DNA from: Gemmatimonadota bacterium
GTDB taxonomy: Bacteria > Gemmatimonadota > Gemmatimonadetes > Gemmatimonadales > Gemmatimonadaceae
Length of the DNA stretch: 64,000 nt
Direction: 5' to 3'
Assembly (NCBI GenBank): GCA_016182795.1
Contig: JACPFW010000015.1
Coordinates: forward strand, 124,001-188,000
The notes beneath the pieces were generated by a model, which was not told the DNA's origin, made no database searches, and saw only the letters and a list, made by a program, of their open reading frames with translations. How positions within the stretch are numbered: the first letter of the stretch is position 1; every line of letters begins with the position of its first letter. Both the position numbers and the translations under genes were made by a program. Positions 44,425-53,437 of this stretch are shown here, piece after piece.

Positions 44425-45369
44425 TTATCTGCTCTTCCTCACACACCACGCCTGCGGCACCCGCAGCGACTCGTGCCACTTGCCGTTGCCGCGCGCGAGC
44501 ACCACCAGATCGTTGGTGCCGGCGTAGCGCCACGATTCCACGAAGATCTCGTCCGTGCCGTCCCCGGTGAGATCGAGATGGTCGAGCACCCGCTGGAATT
44601 CCACGGTGCGTGCCTCTCCAGCCTCGAGGTGCTTGTACGTGACCTGATAGCCCTTGCCGTTGAGGTCGTCGCCGAGGATCAGGAAATGCGTCGTGTGCCC
44701 CGCCCCCGGTCCGGTGTCGCCGGCGTTGGCATCCACCTGGTTGGCCACCAGCGTGGCCGGCGCCCCGCCGGCCATATGAATGGCGCGCGCGCTGAACGAC
44801 GCGGTGTCGATGTCGGCGGTGTCGAGCCCTTCGGTGCGGAGCGCGAGAAGGGCGACGTCCCGTACGGCGGCATTGAGGTCGCGTGGCTCCGCTCCCTTGC
44901 CGTTGCCCGTGTGACCCGGGACGCTGAGCGAAAGGAACTCGAAGGCCGGATCGAGCGCCACCTGCGTCTTGAGCTTGACCGCCGCCATCGGGCGCACATC
45001 GCGGCAGCCCGGAAGCGAATAGAGCGGCTCGCTGTCCGGCTCCCACATGCGGCGTGTGACCGTCACTACGCCGGCTGGCCGGCCGTCACGATAGACCGTG
45101 TACTCGGTTCCCGCCTGGAAATAGAGCGAGTCGAGCCGACGCCAGTCGGCATCCGGAAGCACGATCTCCTTTACCACGCCATCGACGACTGCCGCGATCG
45201 GCACGAGGCGCGTGGAGTCGAGGGTGCCGAACGCCTGGAAGACGAGCGGCGGCTTGGTCGCCACATCGAATGACGGCGCCGGCGGCAGCTCGTCCGCCGA
45301 CTCCTGTTTTGCCTTGTCGCATCCCGCCGCGAGGACTAGGATGCTCAGCATGAGTGTGGAACGGCGCAT
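44425..45369 (-). CDS. Hypothetical lipoprotein
   Basis: Predicted product of 314 residues from the ATG at 45369. It has the signal and lipobox MRRSTLMLSILVLAAGCDK (Cys17). The mature part is beta-rich, with TEYTVYRDGRPAGVVTVTRRMW, LILGDDLNGKGYQVTYKHLEAGEARTV and LDLTGDGTDEIFVESWRYAGTND; the last recalls FG-GAP/VCBS calcium-binding propeller blades, but only one blade is visible. Function unknown. Its start codon overlaps the 5' end of the divergently oriented NurA-like gene, an unusual layout. Confidence 0.75.
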   Translation of the reverse strand: MRRSTLMLSILVLAAGCDKAKQESADELPPAPSFDVATKPPLVFQAFGTLDSTRLVPIAAVVDGVVKEIVLPDADWRRLDSLYFQAGTEYTVYRDGRPAGVVTVTRRMWEPDSEPLYSLPGCRDVRPMAAVKLKTQVALDPAFEFLSLSVPGHTGNGKGAEPRDLNAAVRDVALLALRTEGLDTADIDTASFSARAIHMAGGAPATLVANQVDANAGDTGPGAGHTTHFLILGDDLNGKGYQVTYKHLEAGEARTVEFQRVLDHLDLTGDGTDEIFVESWRYAGTNDLVVLARGNGKWHESLRVPQAWCVRKSR

Positions 45370-46351
45370 GGGGCCAACGTACCCGCCGACTGGGGGGGCC
45401 GCAAGCGTTCGCGACGCCTTGCGGGCGGTGCGCCACGCGGGCGCGGCGATGGCCGCGCTCGAACCTGCCCTCGAACTGCGCCCGGTCGCTCCCGAGCCGC
45501 CTCGCCTGCAGCGCGCCGCGCCGCTCGAAGGTGACGCCGTGCGCGCGCGGGCCGTGGACGGCGAGCCGGTGGTGGGCATCGCCGCCTTTCTCGACGGCAT
45601 TCAGGAGAGCCGGGTCGTTGCGCACTGGCCGGGCGGCGTGCCGCTGGTGCATGGCACCGTGGCGGCGACCGTGCGCCTGCGTCGTGAACGGACGCTCGTG
45701 GCGTGGCGCGCCGACGGAACCCACGTCGAACGGGCGCTGTTCGTGCCGCGCGCGGCGGTGGGCGACGCGGCGTGGGCGGCCATCGCGTCGGCCTACGACG
45801 TGCGCGACACCCTCGACGACGGCGAGCGCGGACCGTGGCACCCTCTGGACCTCGCGGCCCGCGCGCTCAGCGCGGTGCAGCGCCGCCGCGAGACGGTTGA
45901 AACCACCTGCGCCGAACGGTGGGTTGCCGACGGCTCGGCGCCGCTGTTCGTCGACGGCGGCATCGCCGCCGCCGGCGCCGCCGCGCAGTCCCCGCTGGCC
46001 ATTGGCGTCGTGAAATCGCATCGCACGCTGTACGTCGACGGCGACGCGCTTCCCATCGTGCTTGGCCTGCGCGTCGGCGAGCGCACCACCGCGTTCACCG
46101 TTGCGTCGCCGCGCCGCGCGGCTGTCGCAAGCTGGTACCTGCGCTGGCGTGAGCCGGCGGCGCACGACGCACTGTGGGGGCTCGTTCGCGTGGAGATCGC
46201 GCTCAACGGCGCCACCGCCGAACGCGCCGACCTCGTGTCGCGCTGGCTGCTCGCCGAACGCGCGCCGGTGTCGCTTCCCGATCCGCGCTGGGGCGCGATG
46301 GCGTACGGCGTTAGGTTGACGGAAGAGTATCTGCGCGCCATCACGCGATAA
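45341..46351 (+). CDS. nurA: NurA-like nuclease
   Basis: Predicted product of 336 residues from the ATG at 45341, behind GAGGA; ATGs at 45350 and 45368 are alternatives. FLDGIQES holds an Asp (motif I-like position), and VPLVHGTVAATVRL, then IGVVKSHRTLYVDG and LWGLVRVEIALNGATAERADLV follow the order of NurA domains, in which acidic residues bind two metals. The assignment rests on this pattern plus its place immediately upstream of a HerA-like ATPase and Mre11/Rad50. NurA is a 5'-3' nuclease that resects DNA ends with HerA in archaea. Similarity is moderate, so the call is cautious. Confidence 0.6.
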   Translation: MLSMSVERRMGPTYPPTGGAASVRDALRAVRHAGAAMAALEPALELRPVAPEPPRLQRAAPLEGDAVRARAVDGEPVVGIAAFLDGIQESRVVAHWPGGVPLVHGTVAATVRLRRERTLVAWRADGTHVERALFVPRAAVGDAAWAAIASAYDVRDTLDDGERGPWHPLDLAARALSAVQRRRETVETTCAERWVADGSAPLFVDGGIAAAGAAAQSPLAIGVVKSHRTLYVDGDALPIVLGLRVGERTTAFTVASPRRAAVASWYLRWREPAAHDALWGLVRVEIALNGATAERADLVSRWLLAERAPVSLPDPRWGAMAYGVRLTEEYLRAITR

Positions 46352-46373
46352 CCGACATTCTGAACCTTCGCCG

Positions 46374-48320
46374 ATGCCCATAGGCCGAGTCGTCGCCACC
46401 GAGCGCAAGCCGAACACGCCGCACGAGTTCCATTTCTGGACGGCGCTCGATGCCGCCGTGGGCATCGGTACCATCGTGCGCGTCGAGGGGCCGCCCACCG
46501 GCGACGGGCGTCTGGTCACGGTCTATGGCGTGGTCGTCGAGGGCTTCTCGTATACCGATCTCCAGACGCCGTTGCACGACGTGCTCGGCGCGGACGGCGA
46601 TCCATCGGCGGCCCTTCGCGCCCCGACCGACCGCACCGAGATCCGGCTGTACACCGCGCACGCCCTGCGCCACGTGCCCGATGAGCCGCTGCAGCCGGTG
46701 CCGATGGGCACCGTGCATCTGGCGACCGACGAGGACATCGCCGTCGCGCTCCGGATGGACGGCTATCTGCGCGACGGACAGCGCACGGCCATTCCCATCG
46801 GCGTGTATCGCAGCGGCACGATGCAGAGCCCCGTGTACCTCGATGCCGACTTCCTACTCGGCCCGGAGGCCGCGCACCTCAACATTTCGGGCGTCTCGGG
46901 GTTGGCCACCAAGACGAGCGCCGTGGAGTGGCTGCTCAGCTCGATCTTTGCGCATTTCCCGGCCCAGAAGGGGAGCGTGGCCGCCGTCTGCTTCAACGTA
47001 AAGGGGCCGGACCTCTGCTTCCTCGACCAGCCATCGGAGAAGCTCGACGACGCCGACCGCGCCCTGTACGCCGCCGCGGGCGTGCCCGCCGAGCCGTTCC
47101 GTAATGTGGAGTACTACGCGCCGTGGACGGCGCGCGGCCATGCGCTGGCGACGCTGCGCTCCAACGAGGCGCTCGCCGACAACGTGCATCCGCTCACCTG
47201 GGGGCTGCAGGAGGTACTGCAGTACGCCGAGGTGCTGCTCAACAAGGATGACGTGGACGCCAAGGCGGATGCGCTCATCGACTTCATTCGTGAACGCGTC
47301 GTGAATCAGGAGTTCACGGATCCCATTCTGCCGCGCGTGCACACCGTGCGGTCGTTCGCCGATCTCGGCGAGTGGTTCCGCGACGTGCTGCGCGGCATGG
47401 AAGGGCGCGACGCCGAGAGCTGGCGCACGCACCACGTGGCGACCATCCGCAAGGTGCGCAATCGGCTGACGAACATCTCCACCCGCTGCCGCGGGCTGGT
47501 CACCGACGACGGCACGTCGCACGACCTGCCGTTCGGCGCGTTCCGCGACCGCGCCGTCTACGTGATTGACGTGGCGTCATCCGAAGAGGACGCGCAGGAC
47601 CTCATCTTCGCCCGCGTCGTCTCGCAGCTGCGTGAGCAGCTCGAACGTCGCACGCTGGGCGTCGACCACGTGATCGTCTTTGTGGACGAACTCAACAAGT
47701 ACGCGCCGTCCGACGGTCCCGATACGTATGTGCGCCAGATGCTGCTCGACATCGCGGAGCGGGGGCGCTACCTGGGGCTCGTGCTGTTTGCCGCGCAGCA
47801 GTTCCGGTCGCAGGTGCACCGGCGCGTCGTGGGCAATTGCGGCACCGCACTGTTCGGCCGCATGGACATGGACGAGTTGGCGACGCCCGGCTACGCGACG
47901 CTGGCGCCGGCGACGCGCATCAAGCTGGCGACACTCGATAAGGGCCAACTGATGGTGCGGCACCCGCACTTCGCGCAGCCCGTCTTCGTGCGCTTCCCCC
48001 GTCCCGCGGTGCTCGGCGGCCGCGAGGGTATGGAGCGCTATCCCGCCCAGCCGGAGCAGTCGCTTGAGGCGGCGGTCACGCGCACGCTGCGGAAGCTTGA
48101 TCCGTCGATCACGCTCGAGTGGGTGAAGCAGGCCATTGTGGCGGCACCCGAGGACGAGGTGCTGCGCGCGCGGAACCGGACGTTGCAGGCGCGCCCCGAG
48201 GACGTGAAGGCGTACTTCCGGGCGCAGTTCCGCGGCCGCGCGGTTGCCGAGCCGGTCGCGGCCCGGTCGGGGCACCTACCGCTCGCCGGCGCGGAGAGCA
48301 GCGACCCGTACGGGTTCTAG
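46374..48320 (+). CDS. herA: HerA-like ATPase/translocase with variant P-loop
   Basis: Predicted product of 648 residues. An N-terminal HAS-barrel-like beta domain (about residues 1-125) precedes a FtsK/HerA RecA-like ATPase core. The P-loop position reads ISGVSGLATKTSAVEWLL (K180, T181), one residue longer than GxxxxGK[ST] and without the Gly before Lys. Walker B is VIVFVDELNKYAP (about 432-441). FAAQQFRSQVHRRVVGNCGTALFGRMD contains the conserved sensor and arginine region of HerA proteins. It would drive hexameric DNA translocation for NurA. It starts 22 bp after nurA and lies 73 bp before the Mre11 gene. Confidence 0.8.
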   Translation: MPIGRVVATERKPNTPHEFHFWTALDAAVGIGTIVRVEGPPTGDGRLVTVYGVVVEGFSYTDLQTPLHDVLGADGDPSAALRAPTDRTEIRLYTAHALRHVPDEPLQPVPMGTVHLATDEDIAVALRMDGYLRDGQRTAIPIGVYRSGTMQSPVYLDADFLLGPEAAHLNISGVSGLATKTSAVEWLLSSIFAHFPAQKGSVAAVCFNVKGPDLCFLDQPSEKLDDADRALYAAAGVPAEPFRNVEYYAPWTARGHALATLRSNEALADNVHPLTWGLQEVLQYAEVLLNKDDVDAKADALIDFIRERVVNQEFTDPILPRVHTVRSFADLGEWFRDVLRGMEGRDAESWRTHHVATIRKVRNRLTNISTRCRGLVTDDGTSHDLPFGAFRDRAVYVIDVASSEEDAQDLIFARVVSQLREQLERRTLGVDHVIVFVDELNKYAPSDGPDTYVRQMLLDIAERGRYLGLVLFAAQQFRSQVHRRVVGNCGTALFGRMDMDELATPGYATLAPATRIKLATLDKGQLMVRHPHFAQPVFVRFPRPAVLGGREGMERYPAQPEQSLEAAVTRTLRKLDPSITLEWVKQAIVAAPEDEVLRARNRTLQARPEDVKAYFRAQFRGRAVAEPVAARSGHLPLAGAESSDPYGF

Positions 48321-48393
48321 ACAGCACCGTTCTCCCTGCCTGTCGGATACCCTGCGCCGGACCGTACATTTCGGCTCTCCTCGTCCGCGCCCC

Positions 48394-49596
48394 GTGCGAC
48401 TCGTCCACCTCTCCGACCTCCACCTCGGCTTCCGCCAGTTCCAGCGCGTCACGCCCGCGGGCAAGAACCAGCGCGAGGCGGACGTCGCGGCGTCGTTCAC
48501 GCGCGCGATCGACCGCGTTGTCGAACTGGCGCCGGACATCGTGCTCATCGGCGGCGATGTCTTTCATACGGTGCGCCCCACCAACCCCGCGATCCTGCAC
48601 GCGTTCCAGCAGTTCTCGCGGCTCCGCGCGGCGCTGCCGCAGGCAATCATCGTCATCGTCGCCGGCAATCACGATATGCCGCGATCGTCGGAGACCACCT
48701 GCATACTGCGGCTGTTCGAGCCGCTCGGCTTCCACATCGCCGACGTTGCGCCGCGCCGGTTCACCTTCCCCGAGCACGATCTCGCGATTCTCGCCGTCCC
48801 CGACCTGCCGCCCGGCAGCGTGGACCTTTCGCCCGACCTCACGTTCACCCACAACGTGCTGCTCCTGCACGGCGAGGTAGAAGGCGCCCTGCCCGAGGGG
48901 GCGCGCGAGGATGAGCGCGCGTCGATGCCGATCCCGGCAAGCGCGGTCTCGCACGAGCGGTGGGACTATGTGGCGCTTGGTCACTACCACGTCTACCGCA
49001 GGGTGGGGCCCAACGCCTACTACTGCGGTTCGCTCGACTACACGAGCACCAACAGTTGGGGCGAGTACGCTGAAGAGCGGGCGGCGAAACTCCCCGGCAA
49101 GGGGATGATCGAGCGCGATCTGGCGACCGGCAAGCAGACGTTCCACCCGCTCCCCGTGACGCGCAAGATCATCGACCTGCCGGCCATCAACGGTCGGGGA
49201 CTCTCGGCCACGGATCTTGACGCGGCTGTCGCCGCCGCCGTCGAGAAGTGTCCGGACGGCGGCATCGACGGCAAGGTGGTGCGCCTCGTCGTGCGCGATG
49301 TGCCGCGCCACGTGGTGCGTGAACTGAACCACCAGCGGCTGCGGGAGTTCCAGCGGCGGGCGCTGCACTTCGTGCTCGACGGCCGGCGCCCGAGCGTCGT
49401 GCGCACGTCGGTCGCCGAGAGCGGCGCGCCGGGACGCCGGCCGTCGCTGGCCGACACCCTGCGCGAAGCGCTGCGCAGCCGCGTGCTGACCAGCGACATC
49501 GACCGCGACCGGTTGGTGGAATTGGGCGAGCACTATCTGCGCGACGCCGAGCAGGACATGGCGGCGCGCGGCGTCGACGAGACGGAGCCCGCGTGA
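48394..49596 (+). CDS. sbcD: Mre11/SbcD-type DNA exonuclease
   Basis: Predicted product of 400 residues from the GTG at 48394. All phosphodiesterase motifs are visible: SDLHLG (D8, H10), GGDVFH (53-58), GNHDMP (91-96), LLHGEVEG, and GHYHVYR (about 196). With the Rad50 homologue it processes double-strand ends and hairpins. It overlaps the Rad50 gene as GTGA. Only the general SbcD/Mre11 identity is sure; its association with NurA- and HerA-like genes favours the archaeal-type module over the classic bacterial sbcCD pair. Confidence 0.92.
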   Translation: MRLVHLSDLHLGFRQFQRVTPAGKNQREADVAASFTRAIDRVVELAPDIVLIGGDVFHTVRPTNPAILHAFQQFSRLRAALPQAIIVIVAGNHDMPRSSETTCILRLFEPLGFHIADVAPRRFTFPEHDLAILAVPDLPPGSVDLSPDLTFTHNVLLLHGEVEGALPEGAREDERASMPIPASAVSHERWDYVALGHYHVYRRVGPNAYYCGSLDYTSTNSWGEYAEERAAKLPGKGMIERDLATGKQTFHPLPVTRKIIDLPAINGRGLSATDLDAAVAAAVEKCPDGGIDGKVVRLVVRDVPRHVVRELNHQRLREFQRRALHFVLDGRRPSVVRTSVAESGAPGRRPSLADTLREALRSRVLTSDIDRDRLVELGEHYLRDAEQDMAARGVDETEPA

Positions 49597-52055
49597 GACT
49601 CTCGCGCCTGCGTCTCGTCAACTTCCGCCAGCATGCGGACAACACGCTGCTGTTCGACAGCGGGCTCACGGGCATCATTGGCCCGAACGGCTGCGGCAAG
49701 ACGACGATTCTCGAGGCGATCAAGTGGGCGCTGTACGGCGGTGACGCGACGCGCGGCACCGTCGACTCCATCCGCTTCGCGCGCGCCAGCGCCCGCTCGC
49801 CCGTGCGCATCGAGCTCGACTTTGACCTCGGCGGCCACCGGTATCATCTGGTGCGCGCGCTGACGACGGCTGATCTCTTTGTCGACGGCGGCGAACGCCC
49901 CATTGCCACGGGCGCCTCGGCGGTGACCGACGTGATCCGCCGCAAGCTCGGAATGTCGCTCGACGAGTTCGACAACACGTACTTCACGGCCCAGAAGCAG
50001 CTCGCCGTGATGGCCACGCTCACGGCGGCGGCGCGCGCGCAGTTCCTGTCGCGTGTGCTCGGCTACGAGAAACTGCGCGCCGCGCAGGATCTGTGCGATG
50101 AACGGCGCAAGGCGCTGCGCAACGAGAGCAACGGCATGCGCGCCGGCATGCCCGATCCAGACCTGCTCGCGCGCCAGCTCGTGGACGCCGAGGCTCGCTT
50201 GCGCGACGCGCAGGCGCGCGCGGCGGCGGCCGCCGTGGCCCAGGCGCGGGCGCAGCAGGAGCTGGGCGCGCTGCAGCCGCGGTGGACCGATGCCCAGCGG
50301 GCCCGCGAAGAACTGCAGGGGCTCGACGCCGAGCGGCGCGTCCTCGACGCCGAGGTGGCCGGGCTGGTGCGTACGGTGGAGCGCGTCGAGGGCGAACTGC
50401 GCCACGTGGCCGACGCGCGCGCCCAGCTCGTGCCGCTGGCGGAAGCGCTGGTGCCGTTCCACGAGGTGGGCGAGGAGCTGAACCGCCAGCGCGAACTCGC
50501 CGTCTCCGACGGCCGGCGGCAGGCGCTGCAGGAATCGGCGCACGAACTGGGGACCGAGCTGCAGCACCTGCGCGAGGGACGTTCGCGGATCGAGACGGCG
50601 CCGGCCGTCGAGGAGCAGCTCACCGAAGAGATGGAACAGAAGCGGCGCCGGCTCGAGGAACTGCAGGGCCGCCTCGAACTGCGGCGCACGGAGTGGGTGC
50701 GCGACCGGCAGGAGGCCGAGACGCGCCGCAACGCGCTGCGCACGCAGTATCAGGAGCTGCGCGAACAGAAGGACAAGCTCAAGACGGCCGGTGAGGAGGG
50801 GAAGTGCCCCACGTGCAGCCGTCCGCTCGGCGACCATTATCACAGCGTCATGGACTTCCTCGAGACGCAGCTCGAGGCGGTCAGCGCCGACGGACTGTAT
50901 TTCCGCCAGCGACTCGAGCAGCTCGAGGGAATGCCCGAGGACATCGCCGCCCTCGATGAGGAGCGGCGACAGGCGATGCAGGAGGTCAGCACGCTGGAGC
51001 GCAAGCTGGCGCGCACGCAGGTGGCGGTCGGTCAGCTCGAGCAGCTCGCCCGCGAACTCGCGCAGAAGGAGCAGCGGTACGCCGCGCTCGCCGGCGAGCT
51101 CGCGGCGCTCCCCGGCGGCTACGAGCGGGCGCGGCATCAGGCGCTGGAGGCGCAGTTCGAACAGTTGGCGGCGTTGAGCACCCAGGCCAACCGGCTCACC
51201 ACGCAGGTGGAGCGTGAGCCGATGCTGCGGCGTGAACTCGACTCCGCGCAGCGCGCCATCGCTGCCGCCGACAGCAAGCGCGCCCAGATTCTCTCACGAC
51301 TCGGCACTATCGCGCACTCCGAGGAGGAGTACGCCGCGCTCGGCGAGCAGCACGCCCAGGCCATGGGGACCGTACAGTCGGCGGCCCTGTCGGTGCTCAA
51401 CGCCGAATCCGAAGCGCGTCAGGCGATGGCCGACCGCGACCGTGTAGTCGCGGCGCAGCAGGAGCTCGAGACGCGTCGCGAGCGTCTGGAGCGGATCGAG
51501 GCCGACAAGCGGCTGCACGACGAGCTCTACCGCGCCTACTCCGATTTGCGCACCGACCTCAACTATCAGATGCGCCCCGAGATTTCCGAGCTGGCGAGCG
51601 GATTCCTCTCGGCGCTGACCGACGCGCGGTACAGCGAGCTCGACCTCGACGAGAAGTACCGCATCTCGATCCTTGAGGACGGGGTGCCGCTGCCGGTGAT
51701 CTCCGGCGGCGAGGAGGACCTCGCCAACCTGGTGCTGCGCCTCGCCATTTCGCAGATGATCGCCGAGCGCAGCGGCCAGCCGTTCTCGCTGCTGATCCTC
51801 GACGAAGTATTCGGCTCGCTCGACGAGGTGCGGCGCCAGAACGTCATTGGCCTGCTGCGCGCGTTGCGCGACCGCTTTGATCAGGTCATCGTCATCACGC
51901 ACATCGATGACGTGCGCGACGGGCTCGATCAGGTCTTCCTCATCACCAACGACGAGAAGACTGGCGCGTCGCGCGTCACGCGCGGTGATGCCGACCTCCC
52001 TGCGGGTTCCGAGGGGCTGCTGATCGCCGCCGGCGCGTCGGAGTCGGGCGAGTGA
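49593..52055 (+). CDS. sbcC: Rad50/SbcC-type SMC ATPase
   Basis: Predicted product of 820 residues, shorter than E. coli SbcC (about 1050) and near the size of archaeal Rad50. Walker A is GPNGCGKT (30-37). Long coiled coils flank the zinc hook CPTC (C405, C408), followed by SRPLGDHYH. The C-terminal signature is ISGGEEDLANLVLRLAIS, and Walker B is LLILDEVFGSLDE (about 730). Hook dimerisation and ATP-driven clamping at DNA ends are the known roles. GTG start inside the sbcD stop codon. Confidence 0.92.
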   Translation: MRLSRLRLVNFRQHADNTLLFDSGLTGIIGPNGCGKTTILEAIKWALYGGDATRGTVDSIRFARASARSPVRIELDFDLGGHRYHLVRALTTADLFVDGGERPIATGASAVTDVIRRKLGMSLDEFDNTYFTAQKQLAVMATLTAAARAQFLSRVLGYEKLRAAQDLCDERRKALRNESNGMRAGMPDPDLLARQLVDAEARLRDAQARAAAAAVAQARAQQELGALQPRWTDAQRAREELQGLDAERRVLDAEVAGLVRTVERVEGELRHVADARAQLVPLAEALVPFHEVGEELNRQRELAVSDGRRQALQESAHELGTELQHLREGRSRIETAPAVEEQLTEEMEQKRRRLEELQGRLELRRTEWVRDRQEAETRRNALRTQYQELREQKDKLKTAGEEGKCPTCSRPLGDHYHSVMDFLETQLEAVSADGLYFRQRLEQLEGMPEDIAALDEERRQAMQEVSTLERKLARTQVAVGQLEQLARELAQKEQRYAALAGELAALPGGYERARHQALEAQFEQLAALSTQANRLTTQVEREPMLRRELDSAQRAIAAADSKRAQILSRLGTIAHSEEEYAALGEQHAQAMGTVQSAALSVLNAESEARQAMADRDRVVAAQQELETRRERLERIEADKRLHDELYRAYSDLRTDLNYQMRPEISELASGFLSALTDARYSELDLDEKYRISILEDGVPLPVISGGEEDLANLVLRLAISQMIAERSGQPFSLLILDEVFGSLDEVRRQNVIGLLRALRDRFDQVIVITHIDDVRDGLDQVFLITNDEKTGASRVTRGDADLPAGSEGLLIAAGASESGE

Positions 52056-53011
52056 GCGCGGCGAAGCCCGGGCCGCGCGGGCTGCGGGCGCGGCCGCTCG
52101 ATGTCTCCGACATCGGGCGGCTGAATCAGCTCTTCTCGGAGGCATTCTCCGACCGCTATCGGCGCGACGGGCTGACCGGTGTGCGCGTGCCGCCGCTCAA
52201 TCCTGTGATCTGGCGCTACGCGATCCAGGATGCCGGTGACGGCGCGACGTGCTGGGTCGATGTCGACGACCGGTTGGTCGCGTTCAATGTGGTGCACCAG
52301 TCAGGCATCGAAGGGTGGATGGGGCCGCTCGCCGTGAAAGCCGAGTGGCAGGGCGGGGGGCTGGGCAAGACGGTCGTCAGCCATGGTATCGATGTGCTGC
52401 GCGCGCGCGGCTGTTCGGTTATCGGGCTCGAGACCATGCCGCGCACGATGGACAACATTGGGTTCTACTCGCGGCTTGGATTCATCCCGACGCGGTTGAC
52501 CACGACCTTCAGCTTTGAGGCGCGTTCCGGGCGTTGCGTTGTGTTGTCGCAGCGGAGCCGAACCGACGCCGACGCCGCAATGCGCGACTGCGCGCGGCTG
52601 GTGAACGACCTTCAGCCCGGTGTCGACTTCACGCGCGAGGTGGAGCTGACGCGCGCGCTGGGAATTGGCGACACCGTGCTGCTGTATGGCCCAGACGCGC
52701 TCGTCGGGTTCGCGCTCTGCCACGATGCCGCGCTCGTGGAAGGGCGGCCGCGCGAAGAGACGCGCGTGCTCAAGCTTGCCGTCCGCGACGTGGCGCAGCT
52801 GCCGGCCTTGCTCGCGGCCGTGGGTGCATACGCGCGCGACCGTGGCACGGCGCGTGTGGCGGTGCGTCTGCAAGGCGATTACCCCGACGCGTATCAGGCG
52901 CTGGTGTCACTGGGCGCGCGCGTGCGGTGGACGGACTTGCGCATGACGCTGGCCGGCTGTGGCGAGGCCATCCCCACGCGCGGCCTCGTCTGCTCGAACT
53001 GGGAGATCTGA
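52052..53011 (+). CDS. GNAT-family acetyltransferase at the end of the DNA-repair operon
   Basis: Predicted product of 319 residues; the GTG start overlaps the sbcC stop (GTGA). A first GNAT domain (about 10-165) has GPLAVKAEWQGGGLGKTVVSHGI, containing the acetyl-CoA loop (Q-x-x-G-x-G), then IGFYSRLGFIPT. The second half (about 175-319) is a degenerate repeat of the fold, with EETRVLKLAVRDVAQLPALLAAVGAYARDRG. The tight coupling with nurA-herA-mre11-rad50 suggests that it works with them, for example by acetylating a repair factor, but the acceptor is unknown. Confidence 0.8.
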   Translation: MSAAKPGPRGLRARPLDVSDIGRLNQLFSEAFSDRYRRDGLTGVRVPPLNPVIWRYAIQDAGDGATCWVDVDDRLVAFNVVHQSGIEGWMGPLAVKAEWQGGGLGKTVVSHGIDVLRARGCSVIGLETMPRTMDNIGFYSRLGFIPTRLTTTFSFEARSGRCVVLSQRSRTDADAAMRDCARLVNDLQPGVDFTREVELTRALGIGDTVLLYGPDALVGFALCHDAALVEGRPREETRVLKLAVRDVAQLPALLAAVGAYARDRGTARVAVRLQGDYPDAYQALVSLGARVRWTDLRMTLAGCGEAIPTRGLVCSNWEI

Positions 53012-53023
53012 GGTCGGCGCGTC

Positions 53024-53182
53024 CTACGCTTTCGGCTTGGTCGCCTTCGGCGCCACGATGCCGTACACCCAGAGTGCCACGCCGACCGAGAGCAGGAGAT
53101 GAATCCACCCCGGCGACTGGGTCAGCGTGACGGCGAGTGCCCACACGACAATCAGGGCGAGGCCGGAGATGATGAAGGGCAT
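53024..53182 (-). CDS. Two-helix small membrane protein
   Basis: Predicted product of 52 residues with an ATG at 53182 (upstream purine stretch TTCTTCC is a weak match to a ribosome binding site). It has two membrane helices, IISGLALIVVWALAVTL and LLLSVGVALWVYGIVAP, joined by TQSPGWIH, and a basic tail KATKPKA. This layout is common among small hypothetical membrane proteins of Gemmatimonadota-like bacteria. It converges on the GNAT gene with a 12-bp gap. Confidence 0.6.
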   Translation of the reverse strand: MPFIISGLALIVVWALAVTLTQSPGWIHLLLSVGVALWVYGIVAPKATKPKA

Positions 53183-53437
53183 AGGAAGAAGTTAAGTGGG
53201 CGACGACGACGGGCGAAAGGCTGGTCCGGGACTCCCTTTCCCACTCCCACCCCCCATGCTATTGTTGATCGCGAAGGGGCGAAGCGGACTCCTTTTTTGA
53301 GCCAACAAGTCCTCCGGGTGGCTCCCGACATCTCAGTTGCCGACATGCCCTCACTGGGGGAAGTCGAAAAGCCGGGTGAGGGGCTCAACATTCGACAGGG
53401 CTTCAAAAACCCCGCTTCGTTCCGCTTGTTCGCAGCG
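53183..53437. other. Intergenic stretch with unexplained structure
   Basis: No gene is supported. There is a T6 run at 53291-53296 after GGACTCC. The stretch reads GGGGAAGTCGAAAAGCCGGG and then GGGCTTCAAAAACCCCG, which looks structured. It could be a leader or small RNA; nothing definite can be assigned. Confidence 0.3.

Noticed and set aside
42704-45046. A 780-codon reverse frame across the aminotransferase and Lrp-domain genes
   Set aside because: Translation is Arg-rich noise; the forward genes in the same place have clear catalytic motifs. The only real reverse gene here ends at 44425.
45086-46519. A 477-codon reverse frame opposite the NurA-like gene
   Set aside because: Arg/His/Ala-rich without motifs; the forward gene is supported by its operon place and NurA-like pattern.
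49533-51137. A 534-codon reverse frame opposite sbcC
   Set aside because: Leu/Arg/His-rich shadow produced by the coiled-coil codons of sbcC.
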